Notes: generated from the letters alone by a model not told the origin. Positions 7,704 to 16,629 are shown, counted from the stretch's first letter. The stretch is DNA of 64,000 nt from Massilistercora timonensis (GCF_900312975.1 NZ_LT990039.1:2232001-2296000); one strand, 5' to 3'. Numbers and translations: made by a program.

Positions 7704-9116
7704 ATGGGAGGACTTTTTGGCGTAGCTTCAAAGGAAGATTGTGTACTGGAACTGTTTTACGGAGTCGATTACCATTCTCACCTGGGAACCAGAAGAGGCG
7801 GAATGGCGACCCACGGAGCGGACGGGTTTAACCGGGCTATCCACAACATCGAGAATTCTCCGTTCCGGACCAAATTTGACCGGGACGTGGGAGAGATGAA
7901 GGGAAATCTGGGAATCGGCTGTATCTCGGATTTTGAGCCCCAGCCCCTTTTGATCCAGTCTCATCTGGGAAGCTTTGCTATCACCACGGTGGGAAAGATC
8001 AATAATCAGGAAGAACTTCTAAGACAGGTATACCGGGACGGCCATTCTCATTTCCAGGAGATGAGCAGCGGCCAGATCAACGCCACAGAGCTGGTGGCTT
8101 CCCTGATCTGCAAGAAGCCTACCATTGTGGAAGGGATTCAGTATGTCCAGGAGATCGTGGACGGGTCCATGACGATGCTTCTGATGACCAAGGACGGGCT
8201 TTACGCTGCCAGAGACCGGTACGGGCGGACTCCGCTGGTGATCGGGCACAAAGAGGGAGCCTACTGTGTATCTTTCGAAAGCTTTGCATATATCAATCTG
8301 GGATACCAGGATTACAAGGAACTTGGCCCCGCAGAGATCGCGTTTATCACGCCGGAAGGGGTGGAGACGCTGGCAGGGCCGGGGCAGGAGATGAAGATCT
8401 GCTCCTTCCTGTGGGTCTACTATGGATATCCCACCTCTTCCTACGAGGGGGTCAATGTAGAAGAGATGCGTTATAAATGCGGAAGTATGCTGGCCCGGCG
8501 GGACGGTGATTCCGTAGAACCGGATATCGTGGCGGGAGTTCCAGATTCCGGCGTGGCCCATGCCATCGGATACTCCAACGAGGCGGGGATCCCCTATGCA
8601 AGGCCCTTCATCAAATATACGCCAACCTGGCCCAGATCCTTTATGCCCACCAACCAGAGCCAGAGGAATCTGATCGCCCGGATGAAGCTGATCCCGGTGA
8701 AGGCGCTGATCGAGAACAAGAAGCTGCTCCTCATCGACGACTCCATCGTAAGAGGGACACAGCTTCGGGAGACCACAGAGTTCTTATACCAGAGCGGAGC
8801 CAAGGAAGTGCACGTCCGTCCGGCGTGTCCGCCCCTTCTCTACGGATGTAAGTATCTGAACTTCTCCCGTTCCAAGTCGGAGATGGATCTGATCACCAGA
8901 AGGATGATCCGGGAGCGGGAAGGAGAGAACTGTTCCCAGGAAGTGCTGGAAGAGTACGCGAATCCCTGCAGCTGCCGGTACGCCCAGATGATCGAGGATA
9001 TCCGGAAGCAGCAGAATTTCACCACCCTCCGGTATCACCGGCTGGACGATCTGATCGCGTCCATCGGGATCGAGCCCTGTAAGCTTTGTACTTACTGCTT
9101 TGACGGGAAAGAATAG
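7704..9116 (+). CDS. PurF-like amidophosphoribosyltransferase lacking the catalytic Cys
   Basis: 470 residues with the PurF layout: N-terminal Ntn-type glutaminase fold (about 1-230) and C-terminal phosphoribosyltransferase. Seen: the PRPP loop 'LIDDSIVRGTQLR' (343-355) is intact, and cysteines at 233, 382 and the 459/462/465 cluster fall where Fe-S ligands lie in Bacillus PurF. However, the protein begins MGGLFGV where PurF begins (M)CGIFGI, so the Cys that must become the N-terminus is glycine. The glutaminase half should therefore be inactive for glutamine; ammonia use, a regulatory role or another acceptor are possible. GAAAGG before the ATG supports this start. It is not in a pur operon; a normal PurF probably exists elsewhere. 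Confidence 0.82.
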   Translation: MGGLFGVASKEDCVLELFYGVDYHSHLGTRRGGMATHGADGFNRAIHNIENSPFRTKFDRDVGEMKGNLGIGCISDFEPQPLLIQSHLGSFAITTVGKINNQEELLRQVYRDGHSHFQEMSSGQINATELVASLICKKPTIVEGIQYVQEIVDGSMTMLLMTKDGLYAARDRYGRTPLVIGHKEGAYCVSFESFAYINLGYQDYKELGPAEIAFITPEGVETLAGPGQEMKICSFLWVYYGYPTSSYEGVNVEEMRYKCGSMLARRDGDSVEPDIVAGVPDSGVAHAIGYSNEAGIPYARPFIKYTPTWPRSFMPTNQSQRNLIARMKLIPVKALIENKKLLLIDDSIVRGTQLRETTEFLYQSGAKEVHVRPACPPLLYGCKYLNFSRSKSEMDLITRRMIREREGENCSQEVLEEYANPCSCRYAQMIEDIRKQQNFTTLRYHRLDDLIASIGIEPCKLCTYCFDGKE

Positions 9117-9131
9117 AAAAGAGAGAAAAGA

Positions 9132-9165
9132 AACCGGCGTGACGCTTGCTGTCATGCCGGTTTTT
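9132..9165 (+). terminator. Terminator after the PurF-like gene, probably two-way
   Basis: Stem AACCGGCGTGAC with GTCATGCCGGTT, seven-base loop, then TTTTT. Read on the minus strand the stem is followed by TTTCTTTTC, so it can also end the GNAT gene transcript. Confidence 0.88.
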
Positions 9166-9179
9166 GACGTATAGGGACG

Positions 9180-9680
9180 TCAGATCACATAAGTCATGAT
9201 ATAGTCGTCCATGATAAATCCATTTCCAATATCTGCCTCCTGGGTATCGGTGACCTGGAATCCCAGGTGATGGTAAACCGCAAGGGAACTGTCGTTGTGT
9301 TTGTTGCAGGTAAGCCAGATCTTCTTCAATCCCCGCTTTTTGCAGAGATCAATAAGAAAATGAAAAGCCTGTGTGGCGATATGCCGTCCCCGGTAGTCCT
9401 TGTGAAGATACAGCTTACTCAGGAACAGGGCGTCGGTCTCCGGATGGATGCCGATGTAGCCGGCGAGGGTTCCGTCCACAAGGGTCTGATAGTATTCGTA
9501 GCCCTCCTCTTCCACCTGGGATTTCAGCGCCGGGTAAGACTGGAATTTTTCTACCATGTAGTCGATCTGCTCCGGGGAAAGGATGGTCTGAAAATGCTGA
9601 TGCCAGATTTCATCGGCAAGGCCGGCGATCGCCGCAAGATCAGAGTCGTCTGCAGCTCTTTGAAACATTACGTTGTCCAT
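9180..9680 (-). CDS. GNAT-family N-acetyltransferase
   Basis: A 166-residue acetyl-CoA-dependent acyltransferase. Seen: strand-loop 'LFLSKLYLHKDYRGRHIATQAFHFL' region with the acetyl-CoA pyrophosphate loop (R-G-R-H-I-A), followed by 'KIWLTCNKHNDSSLAVYHHLGF', the classical GNAT end with the conserved N and Y. The reading frame stays open far upstream on this strand, but that part is a shadow of the ABC ATPase; the start at 9680 has GGAG about 10 bases upstream. It diverges from the ABC operon and shares a 90-base control region with it. The substrate is unknown. Confidence 0.85.
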   Translation of the reverse strand: MDNVMFQRAADDSDLAAIAGLADEIWHQHFQTILSPEQIDYMVEKFQSYPALKSQVEEEGYEYYQTLVDGTLAGYIGIHPETDALFLSKLYLHKDYRGRHIATQAFHFLIDLCKKRGLKKIWLTCNKHNDSSLAVYHHLGFQVTDTQEADIGNGFIMDDYIMTYVI

Positions 9681-9727
9681 GTTGATCACACTCCGATTCT
9701 TTAGTTTTCTTCTGTCATTATAAGTGA

Positions 9728-9733
9728 TATAAT
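9728..9733 (+). promoter_or_regulatory. -10 element for the ABC operon
   Basis: A perfect TATAAT, 41 bases before the ATG at 9774, in the short divergent region with the GNAT gene. No clear -35 at 17 bases (TTTTCT). Confidence 0.5.
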
Positions 9734-9773
9734 GGAAAAAAACAAGAACCGGGGAAAGGCTTGGAGGCAGGAT

Positions 9774-10478
9774 ATGAGCGGATTTGTATCGTTGAAGGAT
9801 GTGAAGAAGATCTACCAGATGGGGGAAGTGGAGATCATGGCGGCGGCCGGGATCAACTTTGAGATCCAGAAAGGGGAGTTCGCCGTGGTGGTAGGTCCCA
9901 GCGGCGCCGGCAAGACCACTGTGCTCAACATCCTGGGAGGTATGGATACCGCAACTTCCGGACAGGTGGTGGTGGACGGGGAGGACATCGCCCGGTATTC
10001 CCAGCGGCAGCTTACCGCCTACCGGAGGGACGACATCGGGTTTGTTTTCCAGTTCTACAACCTGATCCCCAACCTGACTGCCCTGGAGAATGTGGAACTG
10101 GCGCTTCAGATCTGCAAGGATCCTATGGACGCCAGACAGGTGATGCGGGAAGTGGGCCTGGGAGATCGAATGGACAACTTCCCGGCGCAGCTGTCCGGCG
10201 GGGAGCAGCAGCGGGTGTCCATCGCCCGGGCGCTGGCGAAGAATCCCAAGCTTCTGTTGTGTGACGAGCCTACAGGGGCGCTGGATTACAACACGGGCAA
10301 ATCCATCCTGAAGCTTTTGCAGGATACCTGCAGGAACCTTGGGATGACGGTGATCCTGATCACCCACAATTCAGCCATCGCGCCGATGGCGGACCGGGTG
10401 ATCAAGATCAAGAACGGATTGGTTTCCCGGGTGATCGAGAATGAGAACCCGGTTTCCGTTGAGACCATAGAGTGGTAG
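9774..10478 (+). CDS. ABC transporter ATP-binding protein (MacB/LolD type)
   Basis: A 234-residue nucleotide-binding subunit. Seen: Walker A 'GPSGAGKTT', Q-loop in '[18 protein letters not shown]', signature '[15 protein letters not shown]', Walker B '[12 protein letters not shown]' and switch His in 'LITHNSAIA'. The '[14 protein letters not shown]' wording is typical of LolD/MacB-type ATPases that drive FtsX-fold permeases. The ATG at 9774 is chosen over one at 9732 because GGAGG lies 7 bases before it and the shorter protein matches family length. The permease gene follows after 9 bases. Confidence 0.93.
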   Translation: MSGFVSLKDVKKIYQMGEVEIMAAAGINFEIQKGEFAVVVGPSGAGKTTVLNILGGMDTATSGQVVVDGEDIARYSQRQLTAYRRDDIGFVFQFYNLIPNLTALENVELALQICKDPMDARQVMREVGLGDRMDNFPAQLSGGEQQRVSIARALAKNPKLLLCDEPTGALDYNTGKSILKLLQDTCRNLGMTVILITHNSAIAPMADRVIKIKNGLVSRVIENENPVSVETIEW

Positions 10479-10487
10479 GGGAGAAGT

Positions 10488-13400
10488 ATGGGCACAAAAG
10501 CGACGCGAAAAGACTTTTATAGAGAAATACGGAAAAGCCCGGGGCGCTTTCTGTCCATTTTGTTTATTGTGGCTCTTGGCGTGGCCTTTTTCTCCGGGAT
10601 CCGGTCTTCGGAACCGGATATGCGGCTGACCGGCGACGCCTATTTTGACGGGACCAACCTGATGGACATCCAGGTGATGAGCACTTACGGGGTTACGGAG
10701 GACGATCTTGCAGCCCTGGCAGAGGTGGAGGGCGTGGAGGCTGTGGAAGGAGCCTACAGCCAGGATTTCTTAAGCACTCTGGATGATGAGCAGACGGTGC
10801 TCCATGTAATGTCCCTGCCGGAAGAGATGAACCAGGTGGCTGTCAGCGAGGGGCGGCTTCCAAAGGCGGCGGATGAGTGCATGGTGGACAATGCCATGGG
10901 TTACGAGATCGGAGACGAGATCGTCCTGGAATCCGGGACCGATGATCCGGTGGAGGATACCCTGGGGACCGATACATTTACGGTAGTGGGAAAGGGAAGC
11001 TCTCCCTGCTATATTTCCTTTGAACGGGGAAGCACCACCATCGGCACCGGTACGCTGGATGGTTTTCTTGTGGTGCCAAAGAGCGCTTTTGTGACGGAGG
11101 TGTATACAGAGGCTTATCTCCAGGTGGAAGGGGCGAAGGAACTGACCACCTACACGGACGCTTATGATGAGAAGATCGAGACGATGCTGGACCGGGTGGA
11201 GGATATCACCGGAGAACGGGGACGGATCCGCCGGGATGAGTTGATCGCGGAGGCCCAGGAAGAGCTTGACGAGGCGCGCCAGGAACTGGAGGACGGGCGC
11301 AAAACTGCCCAGGAAGAGCTTGAGGATGCCTGGAGCCAGATTGAGGACGGAGAATCTCAGCTTGAGGACGCCAAGGCGCAGCTTGAAGACGGAAGAGCTC
11401 AGATCCGGGACGCTAAGGCGACCCTGAATTCCAAACAGAAGGAACTGGACGACGGGCTTAAACAGTACCAGGATGGAAAAGACCAGCTGGAGGCGGGCAA
11501 GAAGGCGTACCAGCAGGGGAAGGAAGAATTTGATGGGCAGAAAGCCCAGGCAGAGCAGAGTTTCCAGGAGCTGGAGGAGCAGATGGCGACCCTGCAGGGG
11601 CAGATCGAGACAGGGACAGAAGCGTACAATAAGCTGCAGCAGGCAATGGATCAGTTGCGGGCTCCCATCGAGGAACTGGAGAGTCATATTGAAGAATTAA
11701 AGAAGCTGGAGCAGACAGATGAGGTCCAGAAGCAGATTGCCGCTCTGGAAGGGCAGAAAAAAGCATACGAGGACAAGGTAGAAGAGCTGGAAGGGCAGGC
11801 TTCTGAGGTGAAAACCGGACTGGATCAGGCGCAGCAGGGGTATAACCAGTTAAGCGCCGGTCTGGAAGAGGGAAGAAAACAGCTGGAAGACGGCCAGAAG
11901 CAGCTGAAGGATACAAAGAAGCAGCTGGACGCCAGTGAGAAGGAATTAAAGGCAGCTTATCAGGAGATCCAGAGCGGCCAGTCTCAGATTGATGCCGCCT
12001 GGGATGAACTGGAGTCTCAGGAACAGACCCTTAAGGACGGGGAAGCCGAGATCCGGGAAAATAAGAAGAAGCTTGCGGACGCCAAAGAGGAGTACGAGGA
12101 AGGGAAGCAGGAAGCTGAGGATGAGATTGCCCAGGGCGAACAGGAGATCCGGGACGCGGAGGAAGAGATTCAGGATATTGAACTTCCCGACTGGTACGTG
12201 TACGACCGGGGAAATCTCCCGGAACACGACGGGTACGGGGAGAACGCAGACCGGATGCGGGCCATCGGCCAGGTGTTCCCGGTGATCTTCTTCCTGGTGG
12301 CGGCGCTGATCAGCTTGACCAGCATGACCCGGATGGTGGAGGAGCAGCGGATCGAGGTGGGGACTATGAAGGCCCTGGGCTACGATCGGTTTACCACTGC
12401 TTCCAAATACCTGGGATACGCACTTCTTGCCACGGTGGGAGGCAGTATCCTGGGCGTACTGATCGGGGAGAAGATCCTGCCCTTTATCATCATCTATGCC
12501 TACGGGATCATGTATCAGAATATTCCGGAGATCCTGGTGCCTTATCAGTGGAGTTATGCGGCCATGGCTTCCGCGGCGGCGGTGGCCTGTACCATCGCGG
12601 CTACACTGATGGCCTGCTACCGGGAGATGGGTGCGCAGCCGGCGGTACTGATGCGTCCGCCCTCTCCCAAGAAGGGGCAGCGGGTACTGCTGGAACGGGT
12701 ACGGATCATCTGGAACCACCTGAATTTCAACTGGAAATCTGCTGTCCGCAACCTGGTGCGGTATAAGAAGAAGCTGTTTATGACGGTGTTTGGCATCGGC
12801 GGATGTATGGCGCTGATGCTGGTGGGATTTGGTCTTAGGGATTCTATTTTCGAGATCGCGGATCTTCAGTATGGGGAGCTGCAGTTCTATGACGGAAGCA
12901 TTTTCCCGGAGGAGGATTTAAGCCAGGAAGAGCGCCAGGAGCTGGAAACCTTCCTGAAGGAAGATCCCGACGTGCGGGATTTCCTGGATGTGGATATGAT
13001 GAACCAGACCCTGGAGCATGGCAAAAACACTCATGAAGCATACACGTGCGTGTTGAGCGACACTCAGAAGGGCAGGGATTTCCTCTGCTTCCGGGACAGG
13101 AAGACTCATGAAAGCTACCAGCTTCCGGACGACGGGGCCATCATCACAGAGAAGACCGCAGACCTTCTGAATGCGGAAGTGGGGGACACCATTGTTCTCC
13201 GGGATGAGGAAAAAGGGGACAGGGAAGTAAAGATCAGTGAGGTCTGCGAGAATTATATGGGCCATTACCTTTATCTTTCTGCAGACTATTATCAGGAGCT
13301 CTACGGGGAGGAGCCGGAGTATAACGCCATCTTCTTCCAGGTGCCGGAAGGCTACTCTCAGGATCGGCTGGAAGACGCAGGCCAGGTCATTCTGGCCAGG

Positions 13401-13868
13401 GATGAGGTGTTGAGTGTAAGCTATACCCATGATATCCGTTCCCAGCTGGACGATATGCTGACCAGTCTTAATCTGGTCATCGTGGTGCTGATCATCTCCG
13501 CGGGCATGCTGGCCTTTGTGGTGCTCTATAACCTGAACAACATCAGTATCACAGAGCGGCAGAGGGAGCTGGCCACCCTGAAGGTGCTGGGCTTCTATGA
13601 TCCGGAGGTGGCCATGTATGTCTACCGGGAGAATATCGTGCTTACCGTGTTGGGCGCGGCCTTTGGAATTGTCCTGGGAAGGATCCTTCATCTGTTTGTG
13701 ATCCAGACGGTGGAGGTGGACGCCGCCATGTTCGGAAGGAACGTGAACCTGCCCAGCTATCTCTACAGCTTCCTGTTTACCTTGCTTTTCACGCTGGTGG
13801 TGAATCTGGTGATGTATTTCAAGCTGAAGAAGATCGATATGGTAGAATCCCTGAAGAGTATCGAGTAA
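10488..13868 (+). CDS. FtsX-fold ABC permease with a very long coiled coil
   Basis: Membrane partner of the preceding ATPase, 1126 residues. Seen: N-terminal helix 'RFLSILFIVALGVAFF' (about 20-35), an outer MacB-like domain to about 245, then a heptad-rich segment from about 247 to 562 made of repeated 'EELxDGRxQLEDAK' units, then FtsX helices beginning 'FPVIFFLVAALISLTSM' near residue 595, a second outer domain (about 790-980) and a final FtsX set ending 'VNLVMYFKLKKIDMVESL'. Two FtsX domains in one chain mean it can form the pore alone. The coiled coil should project outside the membrane. Function is likely mechanotransmission or export (peptide or lipid); substrate unknown. No sensor kinase gene lies beside it. 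Confidence 0.88.
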   Translation: MGTKATRKDFYREIRKSPGRFLSILFIVALGVAFFSGIRSSEPDMRLTGDAYFDGTNLMDIQVMSTYGVTEDDLAALAEVEGVEAVEGAYSQDFLSTLDDEQTVLHVMSLPEEMNQVAVSEGRLPKAADECMVDNAMGYEIGDEIVLESGTDDPVEDTLGTDTFTVVGKGSSPCYISFERGSTTIGTGTLDGFLVVPKSAFVTEVYTEAYLQVEGAKELTTYTDAYDEKIETMLDRVEDITGERGRIRRDELIAEAQEELDEARQELEDGRKTAQEELEDAWSQIEDGESQLEDAKAQLEDGRAQIRDAKATLNSKQKELDDGLKQYQDGKDQLEAGKKAYQQGKEEFDGQKAQAEQSFQELEEQMATLQGQIETGTEAYNKLQQAMDQLRAPIEELESHIEELKKLEQTDEVQKQIAALEGQKKAYEDKVEELEGQASEVKTGLDQAQQGYNQLSAGLEEGRKQLEDGQKQLKDTKKQLDASEKELKAAYQEIQSGQSQIDAAWDELESQEQTLKDGEAEIRENKKKLADAKEEYEEGKQEAEDEIAQGEQEIRDAEEEIQDIELPDWYVYDRGNLPEHDGYGENADRMRAIGQVFPVIFFLVAALISLTSMTRMVEEQRIEVGTMKALGYDRFTTASKYLGYALLATVGGSILGVLIGEKILPFIIIYAYGIMYQNIPEILVPYQWSYAAMASAAAVACTIAATLMACYREMGAQPAVLMRPPSPKKGQRVLLERVRIIWNHLNFNWKSAVRNLVRYKKKLFMTVFGIGGCMALMLVGFGLRDSIFEIADLQYGELQFYDGSIFPEEDLSQEERQELETFLKEDPDVRDFLDVDMMNQTLEHGKNTHEAYTCVLSDTQKGRDFLCFRDRKTHESYQLPDDGAIITEKTADLLNAEVGDTIVLRDEEKGDREVKISEVCENYMGHYLYLSADYYQELYGEEPEYNAIFFQVPEGYSQDRLEDAGQVILARDEVLSVSYTHDIRSQLDDMLTSLNLVIVVLIISAGMLAFVVLYNLNNISITERQRELATLKVLGFYDPEVAMYVYRENIVLTVLGAAFGIVLGRILHLFVIQTVEVDAAMFGRNVNLPSYLYSFLFTLLFTLVVNLVMYFKLKKIDMVESLKSIE

Positions 13869-13878
13869 AAATGAATTA

Positions 13879-13905
13879 TTAGCACTCTTTGCTAAAGAGT
13901 GCTAA
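13879..13905 (+). promoter_or_regulatory. CIRCE element (HrcA operator), also terminator-like
   Basis: Perfect TTAGCACTC, nine-base spacer, GAGTGCTAA. This is the consensus HrcA heat-shock operator. It lies 7 bases before the -35 of htpG, so htpG should be under HrcA. The inverted repeat is followed at once by TTTTTT, so the same bases could also end the ABC permease transcript, whose stop is 10 bases before. Confidence 0.95.
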
Positions 13906-13912
13906 TTTTTTA

Positions 13913-13941
13913 TTGACTTTTACCTGCAGGAGTATTAATAT
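13913..13941 (+). promoter_or_regulatory. htpG promoter
   Basis: TTGACT (13913-13918), 17-base spacer, TAATAT (13936-13941), directly after CIRCE and about 60 bases before the htpG start. Confidence 0.75.
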
Positions 13942-14000
13942 TACTGTTGGAGCATCCGAAAGGATTTTTAATCGTAAAATATTTTTTAGGAGTGATAGAA

Positions 14001-16055
14001 ATGGCAGCAAAAAAAGGTAATTTGTCCATCAGCAGTGAGAATATTTTCCCGATTATCAAGAAGTGGGTATATTCTGATCATGACATTTTCGTGCGGGAGA
14101 TGATCTCCAACGGCTGCGACGCCATCACTAAGCTGAAGAAGCTGGATATGATGGGAGAGTATCAGCTTCCCGATGATTATAAGCCGGCGATCCAGGTAGT
14201 TGTGAATCCGGAGGACAAGACGCTGAAGTTCATCGATAACGGACTTGGCATGACGGCGGACGAGGTGGAGGAGTATATCACCCAGATCGCTTTCTCCGGC
14301 GCTGCCGAGTTCCTGGAGAAATATAAGGATAAGACGACAGAGGACGATATGATCGGTCATTTTGGCCTGGGTTTTTATTCTGCCTTCATGGTGGCGGACG
14401 AGGTGCATATCGACACCCTTTCTTATAAAGAAGGGGCGAAGCCGGTCCACTGGGTAAGTACCGGCGGCACGGAGTATGAGATGGAGGACGGCAGCAAGGA
14501 AGGCGTGGGAACGGAGATGACTCTGTATCTCAACGAGGACAGCGTGGAGTTTGCCAACGAGTACCGGATGCGGGAAGTGATCGAGAAGTACTGTTCTTTC
14601 ATGCCGGTGGAGATCTTCCTGTCCAAGGCCAACGCAGAGCCGGAGTATGAGACTATTGACGAGGCGGATCTGAAGGATGACGATGTGGTCATCGAACACA
14701 TCCATGAAGACGCGAAGATGGAAGAGAAGGAACAGGAGAACGGCGAGAAGGAAATGGTGGAAGTGGAGCCGGCCAAAGAGAAGGTAAAGATTCAGAAGCG
14801 CCCGGTTTCCTTAAGCGACATACATCCGCTCTGGACCAAACATCCCAACGAGTGCTCGGACGAGGATTATCTGGAGTTTTACCGCAAGGTGTTCCTGGAT
14901 TACAAAGAGCCCCTGTTCTGGATCCACCTGAACATGGATTATCCATTTAACCTGAAGGGAATCCTTTACTTCCCAAGGATCAATACCGAGTACGATTCCA
15001 TTGAGGGAACCATCAAGCTTTACAATAACCAGGTGTTCATCGCGGACAATATCAAGGAAGTGATCCCGGAATTCCTGATGGTGTTAAAGGGCGTCATCGA
15101 TTGCCCGGACCTGCCTCTTAACGTGTCCAGAAGCGCGCTGCAGAACGATGGATTTGTAAATAAGATCGCGGATTACATTTCCAAGAAGGTGGCGGATAAG
15201 CTGTCCGGTATGTGCAAGACCAAGAGGGAAGATTATGAGAAATACTGGGACGACATCAGTCCGTTTATCAAGTTTGGCTGCCTGAAGGATGAGAAGTTCT
15301 GCGACAAGATGAAGGATGCCATCCTCTTCAAGAACCTGGATCATAAGTATCTGACCCTTAAGGACTGCATCGAGGAGAACGGCGGCGAGGTAGTGGAACA
15401 TAATGAGAAGAAGGATGAGGATCCGGCGGAGGATGAGAACAAGGTAGAGGAGATCAAGACCACCATCTACTATGTTACCGATGAGATCCAGCAGAGCCAG
15501 TATATCAACCTCTTCAGAAGCCAGGGCAAGGATGCGGTGATCCTGGGCCACAACATCGATTCTCCGTTTATCACCCAGCTGGAGCAGCGCAATCCCACGA
15601 TCCGCTTCCAGCGTATCGACGCGGATGTGAATGAAGACATTCGGGAAGAAGTGGCGGAGGAAGAGAAAGAGGAATTCAAGAAGACCTCCGACAGCCTGAT
15701 CGAGATCTTCCGCAAGGAGCTGGGCAACGACAAGCTGGATGTGAAGATCGAGAAACTGAAAGACGATAACGTGGCATCCATGATGACCTTGTCTGAGCAG
15801 AACCGTCGGATGCAGGAGATGATGAAGATGTACGGCATGACCGGCATGGACCTGGGCGGCGAGACCACCTTGATCCTGAACGCTAATCATCCGCTGGTAC
15901 AGTATGTGGTGGAGCATAAAGAAGGCGAGAAGACCGGCCTGATCTGCCATCAGCTCTACGATCTGGCGATGCTGGCCCACAAGCCGCTGAATCCGGAAGA
16001 GATGACAGAGTTTGTCAAGAGAAGCAACGAAATCATGCTGCTGTTAACGAAATAA
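14001..16055 (+). CDS. htpG: Hsp90-family chaperone HtpG
   Basis: Cytosolic ATP-driven chaperone dimer, 684 residues. Seen: the GHKL ATP site with 'FVREMISNGCDA' (catalytic Glu and Mg-binding Asn), 'FIDNGLGMTADE', 'IGHFGLGFYSAFMVAD' lid, then the middle domain with 'NVSRSALQND' carrying the conserved Arg, and a C-terminal dimerisation part. The charged linker (about 228-275) and a second Glu/Asp-rich stretch near residue 470 are longer than in E. coli. The in-frame ATG at 13947 is rejected because AGGAGTG precedes the ATG at 14001 and the shorter protein begins as in the family. Regulation by HrcA is predicted from the CIRCE just upstream. Confidence 0.96.
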   Translation: MAAKKGNLSISSENIFPIIKKWVYSDHDIFVREMISNGCDAITKLKKLDMMGEYQLPDDYKPAIQVVVNPEDKTLKFIDNGLGMTADEVEEYITQIAFSGAAEFLEKYKDKTTEDDMIGHFGLGFYSAFMVADEVHIDTLSYKEGAKPVHWVSTGGTEYEMEDGSKEGVGTEMTLYLNEDSVEFANEYRMREVIEKYCSFMPVEIFLSKANAEPEYETIDEADLKDDDVVIEHIHEDAKMEEKEQENGEKEMVEVEPAKEKVKIQKRPVSLSDIHPLWTKHPNECSDEDYLEFYRKVFLDYKEPLFWIHLNMDYPFNLKGILYFPRINTEYDSIEGTIKLYNNQVFIADNIKEVIPEFLMVLKGVIDCPDLPLNVSRSALQNDGFVNKIADYISKKVADKLSGMCKTKREDYEKYWDDISPFIKFGCLKDEKFCDKMKDAILFKNLDHKYLTLKDCIEENGGEVVEHNEKKDEDPAEDENKVEEIKTTIYYVTDEIQQSQYINLFRSQGKDAVILGHNIDSPFITQLEQRNPTIRFQRIDADVNEDIREEVAEEEKEEFKKTSDSLIEIFRKELGNDKLDVKIEKLKDDNVASMMTLSEQNRRMQEMMKMYGMTGMDLGGETTLILNANHPLVQYVVEHKEGEKTGLICHQLYDLAMLAHKPLNPEEMTEFVKRSNEIMLLLTK

Positions 16056-16082
16056 TGACTTGGGACAGGGTTTTTTCAATCT

Positions 16083-16114
16083 GGGACGTGGTATTTTTAA
16101 AAATACCACGTCCC
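16083..16114. repeat. Perfect 32-base palindrome with GGGACGTGG core
   Basis: A perfect inverted repeat with no loop, centred between 16098 and 16099, arms GGGACGTGGTATTTTT and its complement. It sits between the htpG stop and the stop of the convergent gene, so it may act as a two-way terminator (T/A-rich centre, no flanking T run after it). The outer core GGACGT...ACGTCC and the following CAATTAAT resemble the palindromes at 60086 and 61046 beside the REP transposase. Confidence 0.8.
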
Positions 16115-16117
16115 CAA

Positions 16118-16585
16118 TTAATTTATCCAGCTTTTTAACAGTTCTTTGGCGTACTCGTCCCACTGGTGTTCCAGGGATTTGTCCAGGCTGAAGGTGGAAA
16201 GGGAGATCCCGGTGACGCACTGGAGGGCCTGGCCGTCATACTGGAAGTTGAGGTACAGCCCCCGGATCTCTTCCGGGCGGAAGGCTGACAGCTCATGGGA
16301 TTCTAGGAAGGCGGGGAACTGTTCCGGCGCAAGGGACAGAACGATCCGGAAGGAGAGGGGCGTGCGTTTTCCCCGGATCAGTTCCAGGCAATAGCCGCGC
16401 ATGTCTCTCCAACAGGAATATTCCCGCCGGGGAGGCTCATCGAAGAATTCTTTGTGCAGATACCCGTCCATGGTAAACCGGTTGAAGGTGGTGATTTCTC
16501 CTTCGATGAATGAGAAATTATCGAAGGTTTCTTGCAGAAGAAGATGATTCATGGTATCCTTTGCAGACAGTAGGAATACGTTCAT
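16118..16585 (-). CDS. Conserved protein of unknown function (DUF5721-like)
   Basis: A 155-residue soluble protein with no signal peptide or membrane segment. The start 'MNVFLLSAKDTMNHLLLQETFDNF' and the ends 'LYLNFQYDG' and 'VTGISLSTFSLDKSLEHQWD' resemble a small family seen in Lachnospiraceae that I recall as DUF5721; the assignment is from memory. Composition suggests a compact alpha/beta fold. AAAGGAG stands before the ATG (minus strand). It converges with htpG and diverges from the SGNH gene with overlapping promoters. Confidence 0.7.
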   Translation of the reverse strand: MNVFLLSAKDTMNHLLLQETFDNFSFIEGEITTFNRFTMDGYLHKEFFDEPPRREYSCWRDMRGYCLELIRGKRTPLSFRIVLSLAPEQFPAFLESHELSAFRPEEIRGLYLNFQYDGQALQCVTGISLSTFSLDKSLEHQWDEYAKELLKSWIN

Positions 16586-16616
16586 TTTGGTAAAACTCCT
16601 TTGTAATCTGTAAAAT

Positions 16617-16622
16617 AGTATA
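16617..16622 (-). promoter_or_regulatory. -10 element for the DUF5721-like gene
   Basis: On the minus strand this reads TATACT within an extended TGCTATACT. It lies 31 bases before the ATG and is interlaced with the plus-strand promoter at 16630. Confidence 0.55.
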
Positions 16623-16629
16623 GCACAAA

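Noticed and set aside
9681-10367. Upstream extension of the GNAT frame to a 395-residue protein
   Set aside because: The added part is antisense to the ABC ATPase and resembles no domain; the GNAT start at 9680 has its own ribosome site.
13947-14000. 18-residue N-terminal extension of HtpG from the ATG at 13947
   Set aside because: It would begin at or before the predicted transcript start; the ATG at 14001 has the ribosome site and the family N-terminus.
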